Positions 1 to 12,951 of a stretch of DNA of 64,000 nt are shown here, piece by piece (position 1 is the stretch's first letter; each line of letters opens with the position of its first letter). Origin of the DNA: Serpula lacrymans var. lacrymans S7.9. Lineage: Eukaryota > Basidiomycota > Agaricomycetes > Boletales > Serpulaceae. The translations under genes and the position numbers were made by a program. The stretch spans positions 2,450,308 to 2,514,307 of the forward strand of contig NW_006763291.1 in the NCBI RefSeq assembly GCF_000218685.1, given 5' to 3'. The notes beneath the pieces are model-generated. The model ran no database searches and was not told the DNA's origin. It saw only the letters and a program-made list of their open reading frames with translations.

Positions 1-2
1 AA

Positions 3-83
3 CTGGACAAAGAGATGGAAGATTACCGAGCCGCTGTCGATTACTCCGACACTTCTAGACCAGAATCCACGAATGGTATCTAA
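3..83 (+). CDS. 3' end of a probable Aly/REF-type mRNA export adaptor (partial)
   Basis: The window opens inside a reading frame of 26 codons that ends at TAA 81-83. It contains LDKEMEDYRAA, followed by a short polar tail. This resembles the C-terminal UAP56-binding motif (LDxELDxY-like) that closes Aly/REF/Yra1 and FoP-type proteins, where it contacts the DEAD-box helicase UAP56/Sub2 during mRNA export. Only this tail is visible; the RNA-binding domain would lie upstream of the window. The assignment rests on one short motif, so a different protein with a similar acidic/basic tail cannot be excluded. Confidence 0.5.
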   Translation: MDKEMEDYRAAVDYSDTSRPESTNGI

Positions 84-2463
<2,380 letters not shown>

Positions 2464-2667
2464 TCATATAAGAAGGTATAAATGGCTGATAGGCAGTAGA
2501 GAATAATTTTTGTACAGAACGAGCATTTGGCATTTGTATTGTACATGTACTTTTAGATTCTAGAGAGTTGAGTTCATGGGTTCCGGCATGTTACAAAAAA
2601 GGCAAGTATACATGAAATGATTCCAGCCGCGGGACTTCGACTTGCCCTTGACTAAAGACATTGTCAA

Positions 2668-4520
2668 ATGTCGCGGCCCAGCACCAGTCGACAGTCGTCG
2701 AACGCTCAGCTGCCTAGATTTCGGTCAGCCCATGTCCCTACTCTTTCCAACGCTCGCCCGTCGCCTGTGACTCGGAGGACATCAGTTTCTGGGCTCACAG
2801 CTGGCGCACAAAAAGCCCAACGGACGTCCAAAACATCTCAGAAACTTGTTCTTCTGCCTTCTGCGCCGCAGACGAAGCCACTCCGTGCAGATGAAGATGA
2901 TGTGCATGGATACGAGACAGATACGGGTTTCAGAGATCACAAAAGCGAGGGGGAGCGGATGACGAAAGAGCAGCGTCAACGGGCGGGGTTCAAGCGAATC
3001 ACAGCGTATTGCATCTCAGAGTCGTTCAAGATGAAACTACTGGCGTCGTTTTTGAAGAGAGAACATAATGTGTCTCCTAGGGTCTTCGATGAAGCTATGT
3101 ATATTGTAAGCATAATCTGAGGCACTCATCACTGTGGTTTACTCTGTCTCCTCGTTCTTTTCCAGCTGTATCATTTACCACTCTTACCTGGATACGGCCC
3201 AAATTCGAACATTCGTTCATCTGCTCCTTTGAGCTCTCCGAGGACTGAGGCGCTACTGACTCATATGTCCGAAGCAGAAGAGAATGGATATCAAGGCTCT
3301 TACTTTGCTACGCCCGAAGAACGTTCCCCAGGCTCCCTCAATGATGGATATATGACATCAGGCTCTCCCGTTGAAATGCGCAGACCCCCGAGGTCTCCCC
3401 AGGCTGCAACCGAACCAAGTAACACTCGCGAGCCTCAAGATGCACAATTTCAAACAAGTATCAATAATGAAGACCAATTTGCGGAAGCGATATTCTTTGC
3501 ATACGGTGTAGTCGTTTTCTTCGGTTTGGAAGAAGGCCAGGAAAGAGGTATTTTAGAAGACATAGACAATGCAGGCGTCCTGAGAAGACCTATCGAGGAA
3601 GATGATTGGGAGATTGAAGAGTGCCATTTTGCGGTGAGTTATGCCTTACCAAACTAAACGAATGCCCAACTTAGAGCAGTTCGCAGCATGATCCCCTAAT
3701 TGCATATCCTCGTATATACAATGATTTTTTCAGTGAGCATTTTCTATCTCATTCTTGATTTCAGGTTACATAATCTATTGCAGCTTTCAAGTCTCCTTCC
3801 CATCTCCTTAAGCTCTCCGTCGCTCATGCCCTAGCCCAGTCCACATTACTGGCGCACTATGAGACGAATGCACAGCGCGTCTTGTCCGATCCACGGACAG
3901 TTTCTATACCACGGCAGCTCGCTTCTAGCGGTGCCATCCAGCTGAAGCGCAAAGACGCCCTGCGGATCACCGGAAGATTATTCAAGTTGCGGCGGGACAT
4001 CAACTTGGTTTCGAATGTTCTTGATGTTCCAGAGCTTTTCTGGAGTGAGGCCAGTCTAAAAGATCTTTATGACGCAGTTAGGGAGTACATGGAAATTCCT
4101 GGAAGAGTCCAAGTGCTCAATGAAAAGCTCGGTGTTGCTTCTGAATTTGTGGGGTCATCTTTCATCGTAAGCCGTGCACCCAAATTAAAACCTTGTTATA
4201 GCTGGATGCCATACATGACCACCTTAACAATAATGCGATGGAACGCATTACATGGATAGTTATCTGGTGCGTTTTTCAGCAACCAACTTCACCTGAATCT
4301 GAAATATATTGGTGGACAGGCTGATCGTTGTTGCTATATTAGTTGAACTGGTTAGTCCTTACAAGTTGATTATTTGCCTGTATCTCATCATTGAAAACAC
4401 CAACAGGGAGAAGTAATAGCACGCCTAATCGTTCACGCCACTATGGGTACCAAGACAACTCGTGTTGTATCTCCCGTAGCTGCTTTCAGGACACTGCAGA
4501 GATTAGTGGCCCAGAAATAG
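2668..4520 (+). CDS. RMD1/SIF2 family protein (DUF155, RMND1-like)
   Basis: The protein begins with a Ser/Pro-rich disordered region of about 70 residues. A conserved block follows (VHGYETDTGF, then RITAYCISESFKMKLLASF) and then the DUF155 core with AIFFAYGVVVFFGL. The C-terminal part contains a helical region (ALRITGRLFKLRRDIN), the LDAIHDHLNNNAMERITW stretch, and one membrane segment near WLIVVAILVELG. It ends at TAG 4518-4520. This order matches yeast Rmd1/Rmd8 and S. pombe Sif2. Those proteins are linked to meiotic nuclear division and to the nuclear envelope or mitochondria, and their biochemical activity is unknown. At least five introns are needed. The next gene, LSM8, converges on it. 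Confidence 0.85.
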
Positions 4521-4909
4521 TATTTGTATTCTATATACTATTCACCGATAATGGACTCAAGTACAGAGATTGCAAACCATACCAGTAATGCATTTCGGTA
4601 TGAATAGTAGCGACTGCATGTGGAGTGCTGCGAGTAAAACGCGATGTGATCTTAGTCTGCGGTATTAGGCAACGGGCTCTGGACCTTGTATGAAGAGACC
4701 CTTTCCACTACTTGCCATGTTGCTTCGATGGATGCGAACCAAAAACTCCATGACGAGCAAAATTGTCAGTCTTGGTATATTTATTGCATGTCACATACAT
4801 ACATTTTGATGCGATGAGAGAATGCTAGTATGGCACCCCCGGCAGCCTTTTGTGAGCACGATCGAAAGTGCGAGATCTCGTGAATAAAGGAGGGAATCGA
4901 TGAGATGGA
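4521..4909. other. intergenic between convergent RMD1-like gene and LSM8
   Basis: Only the 3' flanks of two convergent genes. Short open frames here lack support. Nothing else seen. Confidence 0.5.
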
Positions 4910-5371
4910 TCAGTAGCGGATTGGTGGTAGAGGTTCGGCGCGGATGGTTGCGAGATCGACAGCTTGGTCTGCTTCATCGTCTATTTCACCGATTAGTACA
5001 CTGGTGAGAATATTATTCAGTTGTTCGACAACAATTCTCAGGTGCTTAGAAAACGTACATCATGTCTCCTTTCACCAGATACAACCCCAGTGGTATTTCT
5101 TCTACACCCTCGTCCATGCTGTACACTCTCTCTTTCGAATCGGAAAGGACTACGTTGGATTTCTGATCGAAACCCGCCATGATGCCCTGTAGAGGTATGT
5201 GTTGAGCCGACTAAGAACGAAATAGAAGAGATGAGAAGCATACCACTATGGAACGACCGTCTTGAAGGATCAATAACACACGGCCTTCATATGCAAAATC
5301 ATCAAGATCGTTAGATAAAGGTAAAGCGAAGAGGAGGATTTACGGTCGACATAGCCCTGCAGGCTGGACAT
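4910..5371 (-). CDS. LSM8: U6 snRNA-associated Sm-like protein LSm8
   Basis: Four exons on the minus strand (5344-5371, 5244-5284, 5059-5186, 4910-5000) total 288 bases and encode 95 residues. It starts MSSLQGYVDRRVLLILQDGR and continues with the Sm1 motif (IVGIMAGFDQKSNVVLSD) and the Sm2-like GLYLVKGDMIVLIGEID. It ends in PLPPIRY. Length and sequence match LSm8, the subunit that distinguishes the nuclear LSm2-8 ring (binding the U6 snRNA 3' end) from the cytoplasmic LSm1-7 decay ring. Every intron phase fits. It is divergent from the SLC35-like gene, about 420 bases away. Confidence 0.93.
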
Positions 5372-5793
5372 CGTGCACCCAACAGTTGATCCTTGGCTCA
5401 GTATTCAGGCAAGATAAACCAGTGCTGACACCACACAGCGATTATTGCCTTGAAATAGCGGAGGACGACTGGGGAAGCCCTGACCAGAGCAGGCGTTGAC
5501 CAGAGTCCGCGGGGGACAGATGTTACATAATCAGCGTGGGTGACTGAGGTCCCACCACGTGGACACCTCGGCCAGTTTACGCCTCTACGGCGTTCTTATC
5601 GACCTCAAGGCTAAGCAGGCACCCGACGAAGATATCTCGAATCCTTACGTTCTTTGTTCCTTTCTCTTCCATTCTTTTCATCTCCCTCTTCGCTAACACC
5701 ACGCACGTCACTGTAAGTTTGTCCTCTCTTCGCCTGCAATTTTCTGATTGCCAGCAATACAGCCTTTGCCCGTGCTGTCACTGAAGTACCACC
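5372..5793. promoter_or_regulatory. divergent promoter region LSM8 / SLC35-like, with E-box
   Basis: A 422-base interval between divergent start codons. A CACGTG hexamer sits at 5556-5561. A pyrimidine-rich stretch around 5640-5700 precedes the transporter gene, as is common near fungal start sites. No coding sequence was recognised. Confidence 0.4.
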
Positions 5794-7105
5794 ATGGCTC
5801 AAGAACAAAAAGACATAGAGCTCTCTGAATCTGTCTCTGCCGAGAAAGCCCAGCTCTTGGAGGCACAGACAGGCGACGCTAACCCTCCTCTTCCTTCACC
5901 GGCTACTGCGTCCACTACCAAACCAAAGACCAAGGTCACTACCGCAGCTATAATCCCCATATGGATCATACTAAGCTCAACCGTCATAATCTACAACAAC
6001 TATCTGTATAACACTCTGCATTTTCGCTATCCTGTCTTTCTTGTAACCTGGCATCTTACTTTTGCTGTGCGTTGTTATCTCAGTCATCTGGTAACACGCT
6101 TCTGATATCGCACCTCACAGGCCATTGGGACCCGTGTACTCCAACGAACAACAAACTTGCTTGATGGGGCCAAAGATGTGCATCTGTCAAAAGATACTTT
6201 CATGCGTTCAATCCTACCCATAGGCCTCCTCTTCAGTGGTAGCCTTATCCTCAGCAATACCGCGTATCTTCATTTAAGTGTGTCTTATATCCAGATGCTC
6301 AAAGTATGTCCAAGCAAATTTTCATTCGATGCCGTATCGTTCTTATCATTCTTTTCCCACAAACCAGGCTTTCAACCCTGTAGCGATATTGCTCATTTCA
6401 TGGGCGTTCCGCATACAGGAACCCAGCAGGAAGCTGGTTCTTATTGTCTTCATGATTTCTAGTGGTGTTGCCCTAGCCTCACACGGGGAGCTACGCTTCG
6501 ACTTGTTTGGTTTTCTGGTACAAGCTGCTTCTGTAGCAGTAAGTAATTTCCATTCAATGCATTTTCTGCTATCAGTTTACGCTTTCGTCGCCAGTTCGAA
6601 GCTTCTCGGCTGGTTATGATACAGATCCTTCTTCATGGCCTCAAAATGGATCCACTCGTGTCACTTCACTACTATGCACCAGTCTGTGCTATCATTAACG
6701 TTGCTGTCCTTCCATTCACGGAAGGATTGGAGCCTTTCTACGAAGTTGCACGTGTTGGTCCTCTCATACTGCTTTCAAATGCCCTCGTTGCTTTCACATT
6801 GAATGTGGCAGCCGTGTTCTTGGTGGGAGTTGGAAGTGGTTTAGTGCTGACTCTCGCTGGAGTGTTCAAGGTAATATCAATAACCATATTAAAAAAATTA
6901 TATAGGCCTTTGGCTGATTATGTGATACAGGATATCCTACTCATCACAGGCTCTGTTCTCATTTTCAAATCTGAAATATCACCCCTCCAGATTCTAGGTA
7001 GAGCACCATCTTTACATATTACACATTATTTTCTGATTGCGTGTTCCAGGATACTCTATCGCACTTGGCGGCCTCATCCTCTACAAGTTATCCGCAGGAA
7101 AGTGA
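5794..7105 (+). CDS. SLC35/TPT family sugar-phosphate or nucleotide-sugar transporter
   Basis: A polytopic membrane protein of the drug/metabolite transporter superfamily, TPT branch. After a polar N-terminus of about 50 residues come regularly spaced hydrophobic helices. Family landmarks include [71 protein letters not shown] and the closing [12 protein letters not shown] before TGA 7103-7105. The K-A-F-NPV and LH-YYAPVC segments are typical of fungal triose-phosphate-type transporters of the Golgi or ER. At least five introns are needed. Substrate cannot be read from sequence. The position next to a GT61 glycosyltransferase is suggestive but may be chance. Confidence 0.85.
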
Positions 7106-8489
7106 TCACACTTGAAATTCCCTTCCCCGTGCATATATCAATTACACCCATACATTTCTCATACGTATCATGCGTATTATCGGACGTTCGAAAACTAGAT
7201 AGACGGTCAGGTTCTGCGATCCATCGACCATATTATGGGCCCCTGTCCCATGTAATTCTACTCCTGGCAGCGTATCTATACTTAATGTCTGTTCAGTGTA
7301 CCTATGCTTTCGTCCATTACTAGAGTAATGATACCTTGTTCCCTCACTTCTTGGCAATATTTATATTCTGAGAGTTAAACTCTGGTGATTTTGCCAAGTT
7401 CTGACGGTATTTCATCATCATTTCCTCATCGAATCATTGCGGCCATCATTCATGTACCAATGGAGCGACGGAAAGCTCCGACGAGCAAGGTTACGGTGAG
7501 TCTTGTATTTACCCCTTCTCTATTTGCTATGCATTTGGCAGGAAGCCTTGTGGTGATTGCGTAGATAACCTATGACAGCTTGTACTCACCACTACCTTTC
7601 ACTGGCACGCCAATACCCCTGGTACCATGGTGGCACGACCATGATAGGCCTTGGACGTCGGGGAGACCTACTGGATATTCCATTTGTGCCGGGTATCCAT
7701 AATACGTAGCCCACAGCAATGCCATACCTTATAAGACACTTCTCCCAGTCCCTCTGATTGTCCCTCTGATTGCCACAGTGGCCTTCTAACCCGTAATAAA
7801 TTTGGTCGGACTGTTATCATTTTTTGATACTTATGTGAAGTATGGCATGTACAACTGGGCGCTGACCGTGGGTACGTTGCGACCCTGTTCCTTGATCCTC
7901 TGTTCCAACTTCCCTACTGATATCCAACACGGCACTGGTTTCGGAGGCGGATGACCCCCCCCGCCAATGTATACAGCACGTCTTGAGAATGAGAGAAATA
8001 CCGACGAACAAGAAAATCCTGCGGATGTCATGGACAGACAAGATTCCAGTTGCTCATGGACCATCCCCCTTCTGTGTGTTATGTTATGCTCAGGGGAGAC
8101 AACTTGGCAAAGATGAAAATTGATCGAAGCCGCACAGGTGTTACGGAGTTCCATGGGAATAGATGGTGTTATAGCAATGTCTATGATAAGATATTGAACA
8201 TATGTGATATTAGTGCCATAATGCGTCGAAAAAAGTGTAAAAACCGCAGAAGGGTATAATCGACACTGACAATCAGGCGGTTGGAGCTATGATTCACCGT
8301 CTAGATGGCAGTGATTTGTCTAAAGATTCAGCTCGAGCATGATGTACTGTTTTATTCAAAGGGCCCCTTTTTTTGAGACCGTGGAGGAAAAGCTCCACAA
8401 TAGCAAGGCCCGGCCTTGCCCGAAAAAAGGCGCTCGAAACACGTTGAACCCGTAGTGACCGAAGGTAATGACGAGGGTCATTTTCAAGA
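7106..8489. other. 1.4-kb intergenic between convergent genes
   Basis: No recognisable gene. A short minus-strand frame around 7567-7735, rich in Gly, Tyr and Pro, and short frames at 8050-8259 and 8521-8727 match no family I know. The stretch is long for this compact region and may hold decayed sequence. Confidence 0.4.
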
Positions 8490-10360
8490 CTACTTCGAAA
8501 TTTCATGACCGATAGCTTCTATGATAGCTGCGGGATTTATCGAGATGTCACGAGTGTGCATATCATCTGGAACTGTAACAGGGGGAAGCGAATTACTGCT
8601 GAATTTTCTGGTACCAAAACAATCAACCGCTCGTACAAACAGGGTACCGAGTAAGCAACATACCGTTCATTCTGCCAAGCAACGTAACGTATTCCCAGAG
8701 AATGAACCGCGAGTTCTTCATCTCTAAAGAACACACCAGATGGGAAAATCTCCATGACCACCGAGTACGAGGAGGGCAACATGAAGATACTTTCCGCGAG
8801 ACTATCGCCATAAACACCCACAATAACCTACAGCCACAGTTCAAAGCAAATAAGACCTGGATGACAAACGGCTACTTACAGTTGATCGAACGATAGCAGC
8901 CATCCGCTCGCTCCAGGGGGCTTCAGAAGAAATTATGTTGATTTCGTAACCTTTATTGTGACCCATTTGTCGCAATGCTTGGTCTAAAGATTGATGGTCT
9001 GCGTCTTTCAGCTTGGGGCCACTCTTGTTATTTTGGCGCGAGATATACGTGACTACAGTCTTGCCTTGTCCACTCGGTGCCTCATTGGCTCCAAAGAATC
9101 CCGCCAATTCCTGCCTTACCGGCTCCCACCAGAACTGAGAGCTTTCCAGCTGGGTAAGCGGGAGTGCGAACGCAGGTACATCTTTGTTCGCGAGCTCCGC
9201 AGCACCCTTGTCCGCCACGATAACGCGCTCCATCATAAAAGGAGCCTCCATCAACGCAAAGTCTTGCCAATCTTCCAGGTACATCATTCCAAGTGTTGGA
9301 AATGCAGTCTTCAACAAGAAAGGATGGACACCAACAGAAGAACGTGCTCGTACTATAATGGGGCCGTTGAGATCTGGCCGTTCACCCTGATATGTTGGGA
9401 TGTTGGGGAACATTAGACGTCGCGGAGAAGGGAGACTCGTTTTCCCTGAAGAGCCGATAGACAAGTCGAGAGAGCTGTACGTGCGCCAGAGTGAAAGTAG
9501 TGTGTAGTTACCTAAAACCGAACATGATGTAGCCGAGAAAACGTATAGAGAATAAAGACATACTAGGTGCGGAATCTGTTGAGAGCCAGCTGACGCCCCG
9601 TATGCTAATCAAAAGGTAATTATGGGCATCGTTGACACTCAGCAACAAGGTGAATAGATGAGCCGATGCAACACTTACACACCACCAAATACACCAAGTT
9701 TCGCCCGCGCCTGTTCAATAGTCAATACTTGCCAGTCTAGGAGTTTTGTAGGTTCAGTAGGTGAAACGATAGATTCGAGGGCAGGGAAAGAGGACGAGTG
9801 ATCAGTAACGAAGAAAACCGTCCCATTGACCACAATAACGTTGTTGAGGATTGTAAAACCTAAGAAATAAAGAAGCGTGTAGGTCGCATTTCCAGGATCA
9901 TCTGAGCGTTGTGCTACGCACCTGGGATATGTTTTACTACCTCAGTCCTCGGAACATCGTCTCCCCAATATTGATATCCATCGCTCAAGCCGACATTTCC
10001 AAATATTTTTTGTTTTTGCGCGAGCAGCTCAGTCTGATTTATAGCCTTGTGCTTGCCAGGTCCTCCTTTAGCCCGTTGCTTCTCCTCGCTTCCAGAAAGT
10101 TTATCATCCTCCCAAGACCAGTCGCCAAATATCTCCGCTTCCAAGTCTTTACTCGATGGGTCAGTGTCCCCGCCAACTTCCCCTGGCTGTTTGTCTTTGC
10201 CGAATCGAAAACCGCCAAAAAACGAACTTTGACTTGAGGTTGATTGGTGAGTGTCAGAAAGCTCGGACGTTGACTGGAAGTTATAGAAGAATATAAATGT
10301 CGTTATTGAGAAAAGAATGATTGTTAATTCCCGTCTGCTAGGAAAGAAATACCAAGGCAT
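8490..10360 (-). CDS. GT61 family glycosyltransferase (DUF563), type II membrane protein
   Basis: The protein starts with MPWYFFPSRR and a single membrane anchor (ELTIILFSITTFIFFYNF), then an acidic stem, as expected of a Golgi or ER type II enzyme. The catalytic part contains the GT61 block LWRTYSSLD, the segment KTAFPTLGMMYLEDW, VTYISRQNN, and the late motif VIVGVYGDSLAESIFMLP followed by VVMEIFP. It closes with LPPVTVPDDMHTRDI to TAG 8490-8492. Family members transfer xylose or GlcNAc from UDP-sugars to secretory glycans. The canonical HGxxLxxxLF segment reads YGDSLAESIF here, so the usual histidine is tyrosine. Six or so exons are needed; the last joins at CG|T through an intron starting GTATGTTG. 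The acceptor is not known. Confidence 0.82.
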
Positions 10361-10703
10361 CTTGAGTTGATAGTAGAACGCTGTCAGCCAGTTTCGAAGT
10401 CTAAGCCTGAGCGCAAGCTTTGGCGATCTATTCAGTCATTAAGCGCGTAGGCCTCAGAGAGGCAAGTACTTCTGATTCTAACAAGAACAAATATCCATCA
10501 GCATACGTCACGAAGCGTCACAACCCTCTTGTAATGTACATGGTGCCATGGGCTACCAGAGCAGTGGGCTGGATTCATGGCCTGATTGCTTTGACGATAT
10601 TCGATGAGGGAGACATTTACAGTGAACGACGTCAAATTTAAAGATACAAAATACAGCGAGCCTAACAGGATAGACGAATAATGAAGATAAATAACAGTCA
10701 GAT
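10361..10703. other. intergenic: GT61 promoter and H2A 3' flank
   Basis: The 5' flank of the GT61 gene and the 3' flank of H2A. A 73-codon plus-strand frame at 10420-10641 has no family resemblance and lies in the promoter, so I do not call it a gene. Confidence 0.4.
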
Positions 10704-11455
10704 CTAAACTTCTTGGCTTGCGCCCTCTTTCTTGCCCCGACTAAACAGATATAGATGTTAGCGTGTTAATCCTGAACCATACATTAACTAACTAACCTGG
10801 TTTTGCTGGGCAAAAGCTCTGGATTAATGAAAGGCACAACACCACCCTGAGAAATAACAACATCTCCTAGTAGTTTGTTCAATCTGAAATATAATGAGCA
10901 CATAGTATAATCAAAGACAGCGTGTCTCACTCTTCGTCATTTCGGATGGCCAACTGGAGATGCCGAGGGACGATACGTTGTTTCTGAGCGATGCCTTAGT
11001 GACCAAAACAATATAGGTAATCAGGGGCTGGCTCACCTTGTTGTCGCGAGCTGCGTTACCAGCCAACTCAAGAATTTCGGCAGCCAGGTACTCCAATACA
11101 GCAGCGAGATACACTGAGATTGGGATGGAAAAAATCAAATGTCTTGAATTGGATTTAACAAGCTCGTGCAACGTACCAGGAGCTCCTGCACCAACACGTT
11201 GGGCATAGTTACCCTTCTTAAGGAGACGATGCACACGACCGACAGGGAACTGCAAGCCAGCCTTTGCAGAACGCGACTGCGACTTCCCCTCGCCACCTGC
11301 TTTGCCACCTGACGATTTTCCTGCTTTGCCTGCACGAAAAACAAAGAGTAAAATTCCTGTTTCACAGACTCTATCGAAAACAAACCTTTTCCGCTCTATT
11401 TGTTTCGAAGATGATTCAGTCAATGACTTCAAAGCATGTGTAAGATGCTTACCAT
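10704..11455 (-). CDS. histone H2A with C-terminal SQ motif
   Basis: Core nucleosome histone. Conserved blocks are [86 protein letters not shown] and the tail KKEGASQEV to TAG 10704-10706. The tail carries SQE, the site phosphorylated by ATM/ATR-type kinases after DNA breaks, so this H2A also serves the gamma-H2A role, as in other fungi. The gene is unusually split. The start codon ATG (11453-11455) is an exon end by itself, the next coding piece is only 10 bases (11386-11395), and further introns interrupt the core. It is divergent from ATP10. Confidence 0.95.
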
Positions 11456-11624
11456 GTTACAGTGATATGTAGGTTATGTGTAAACAGTAGAATACAAAGC
11501 TGTTGGTGGTTTGGGTTCAAGAGAGACGAATCAACAAAGCTGGCGCGCATCGCGTGCTTATATACTATCACGTGATCCTTTTCCGGCCACTTCCCGATTT
11601 GGCTGTTTCGCCTGAACCGCCCAA
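11456..11624. promoter_or_regulatory. 169-base divergent promoter H2A / ATP10
   Basis: This short interval separates the start codons of H2A (minus) and ATP10 (plus). At its centre is a perfect 10-base palindrome ATCACGTGAT at 11567-11576, containing the CACGTG E-box core. One bHLH dimer could in principle serve both directions. Regulation itself is inferred. Confidence 0.5.
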
Positions 11625-12685
11625 ATGTCCTTGCGTTATTCTCTACGGTCCTTGCTGCCAACGCGCAGATTCGCATTGCCAACGAATATACATAACCGAA
11701 AAAACTCGTCCGTCCCCAAGAATGGATCTGAGCCAGCTGGAGAAGAAGTCGAGAAAGGCATTCCGGTAGAACCCACAGTTCCACTCCTTCAGCGACCTTT
11801 GGGAGTGAAGGATCGTCCTCTACCACTGGAAAAGACGTGGGCGGATACACGAGAAGAAATGATGGATCAGGAGAAACGTCTTGAACAAAGAAGACATTTG
11901 TTAGTGCCACCTTTTCTACCTTCTAAAATTTTGTAAGCTTAAGGAGCCCTTCAGAATTAAAGAGGCTACGAAAGGCTACTTTACTGACCTGAACGCTACG
12001 CGACACCATGGCGGGAAAACGTGGATGGCGCCAAGTGTTATGATTCGGGAGGACGTTAGTCGTCTCCTTATAACCCCTCATTACTTTTCTAAAGTGCGGG
12101 ACAGAAATCACTTTATTTCCCTAATATCGTTGGGTCAAGTTTAGACACAAAACAGAAGAAGCACACTACTAGTATCTGCGAGGGCCACGTCTCTGTAATT
12201 TCCATGCTGAACACGAAAATGTCGGAGGTATGTAAATCTACTCTGTTTCCTGGAAACTCTAACTACATGACATTTGACACCAGATTCATGTCAATGGATT
12301 TGTTTCTCTCGCGAACGAGCATTTCTTATCGCACCCGCTATATAAGTATACTCAAATCAACCTACAAGAAAACCTTCTTAAATCATTTCTCGTCTCACTT
12401 TTTCTATCGTCCATCGCGAAGTCTATTCCCCCGGAACTACATGCCACGTATCTTGTCTCAGGCCAAAACATGGAGTATGTACGCGAACAGCTTGGGATGG
12501 TCAATAAGCATGTGGGCTATGTATATCTAGTGGATGAAAACCTCAAAATACGGTGGGCTGGTTGTGCAGATGCGAAGACCGAGGAAACAGATGCGCTGTA
12601 TCGCTGTGTGGGAGTGCTTCTCAATAGGTTGGAGAAGAGTAAGAAGGCGGGCGGAACAACGAGTACCTTACAGAAGCCAGTCTAA
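11625..12685 (+). CDS. ATP10: mitochondrial ATP synthase assembly factor Atp10
   Basis: Atp10 is an inner-membrane factor that helps subunit 6 join the Fo part of ATP synthase. The first 20 or so residues (MSLRYSLRSLLPTRRFAL) are Arg/Ser-rich with no acid, as in a mitochondrial presequence. Later blocks match the family: PLEKTWADTREEMMDQEKRL, IKEATKGYFTDLNATRHHGG, KTWMAPSVMIREDKSLYFPN, SGQNMEYVREQLGMVNKHVG and IRWAGCADA near the C-terminus. Four exons; one intron is 11900-11954, and a second ends at the AG just before AAATCACTT. Length (about 290 residues) suits the family. Confidence 0.9.
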
Positions 12686-12951
12686 CATTCGGACTCTAAT
12701 CATTCCACGTCTTAGAACGTGTTGCCCCAATGAGCTCTACTTATCGTGTGCTTACACGTACTTGTTCTGTTCAAAACATCTCACATACACTCTGTGAATT
12801 TGACTGTGGTCTAGCTGCTAACGCGCATTGCCGTGCGTCGGCTGTGGGTGAGATTTTTGCTTGAGAGGTGTTTGTACGTGTTAGCTACGTGTCGTGCCAG
12901 TGCCATCACCTTCTTGAGATACAAAATCCTTCATCCTCTACATCGTCGGTC

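Noticed and set aside
9082..9416. Plus-strand frames across 8991-9416
   Set aside because: Antisense of the GT61 catalytic exon, which has strong family motifs.
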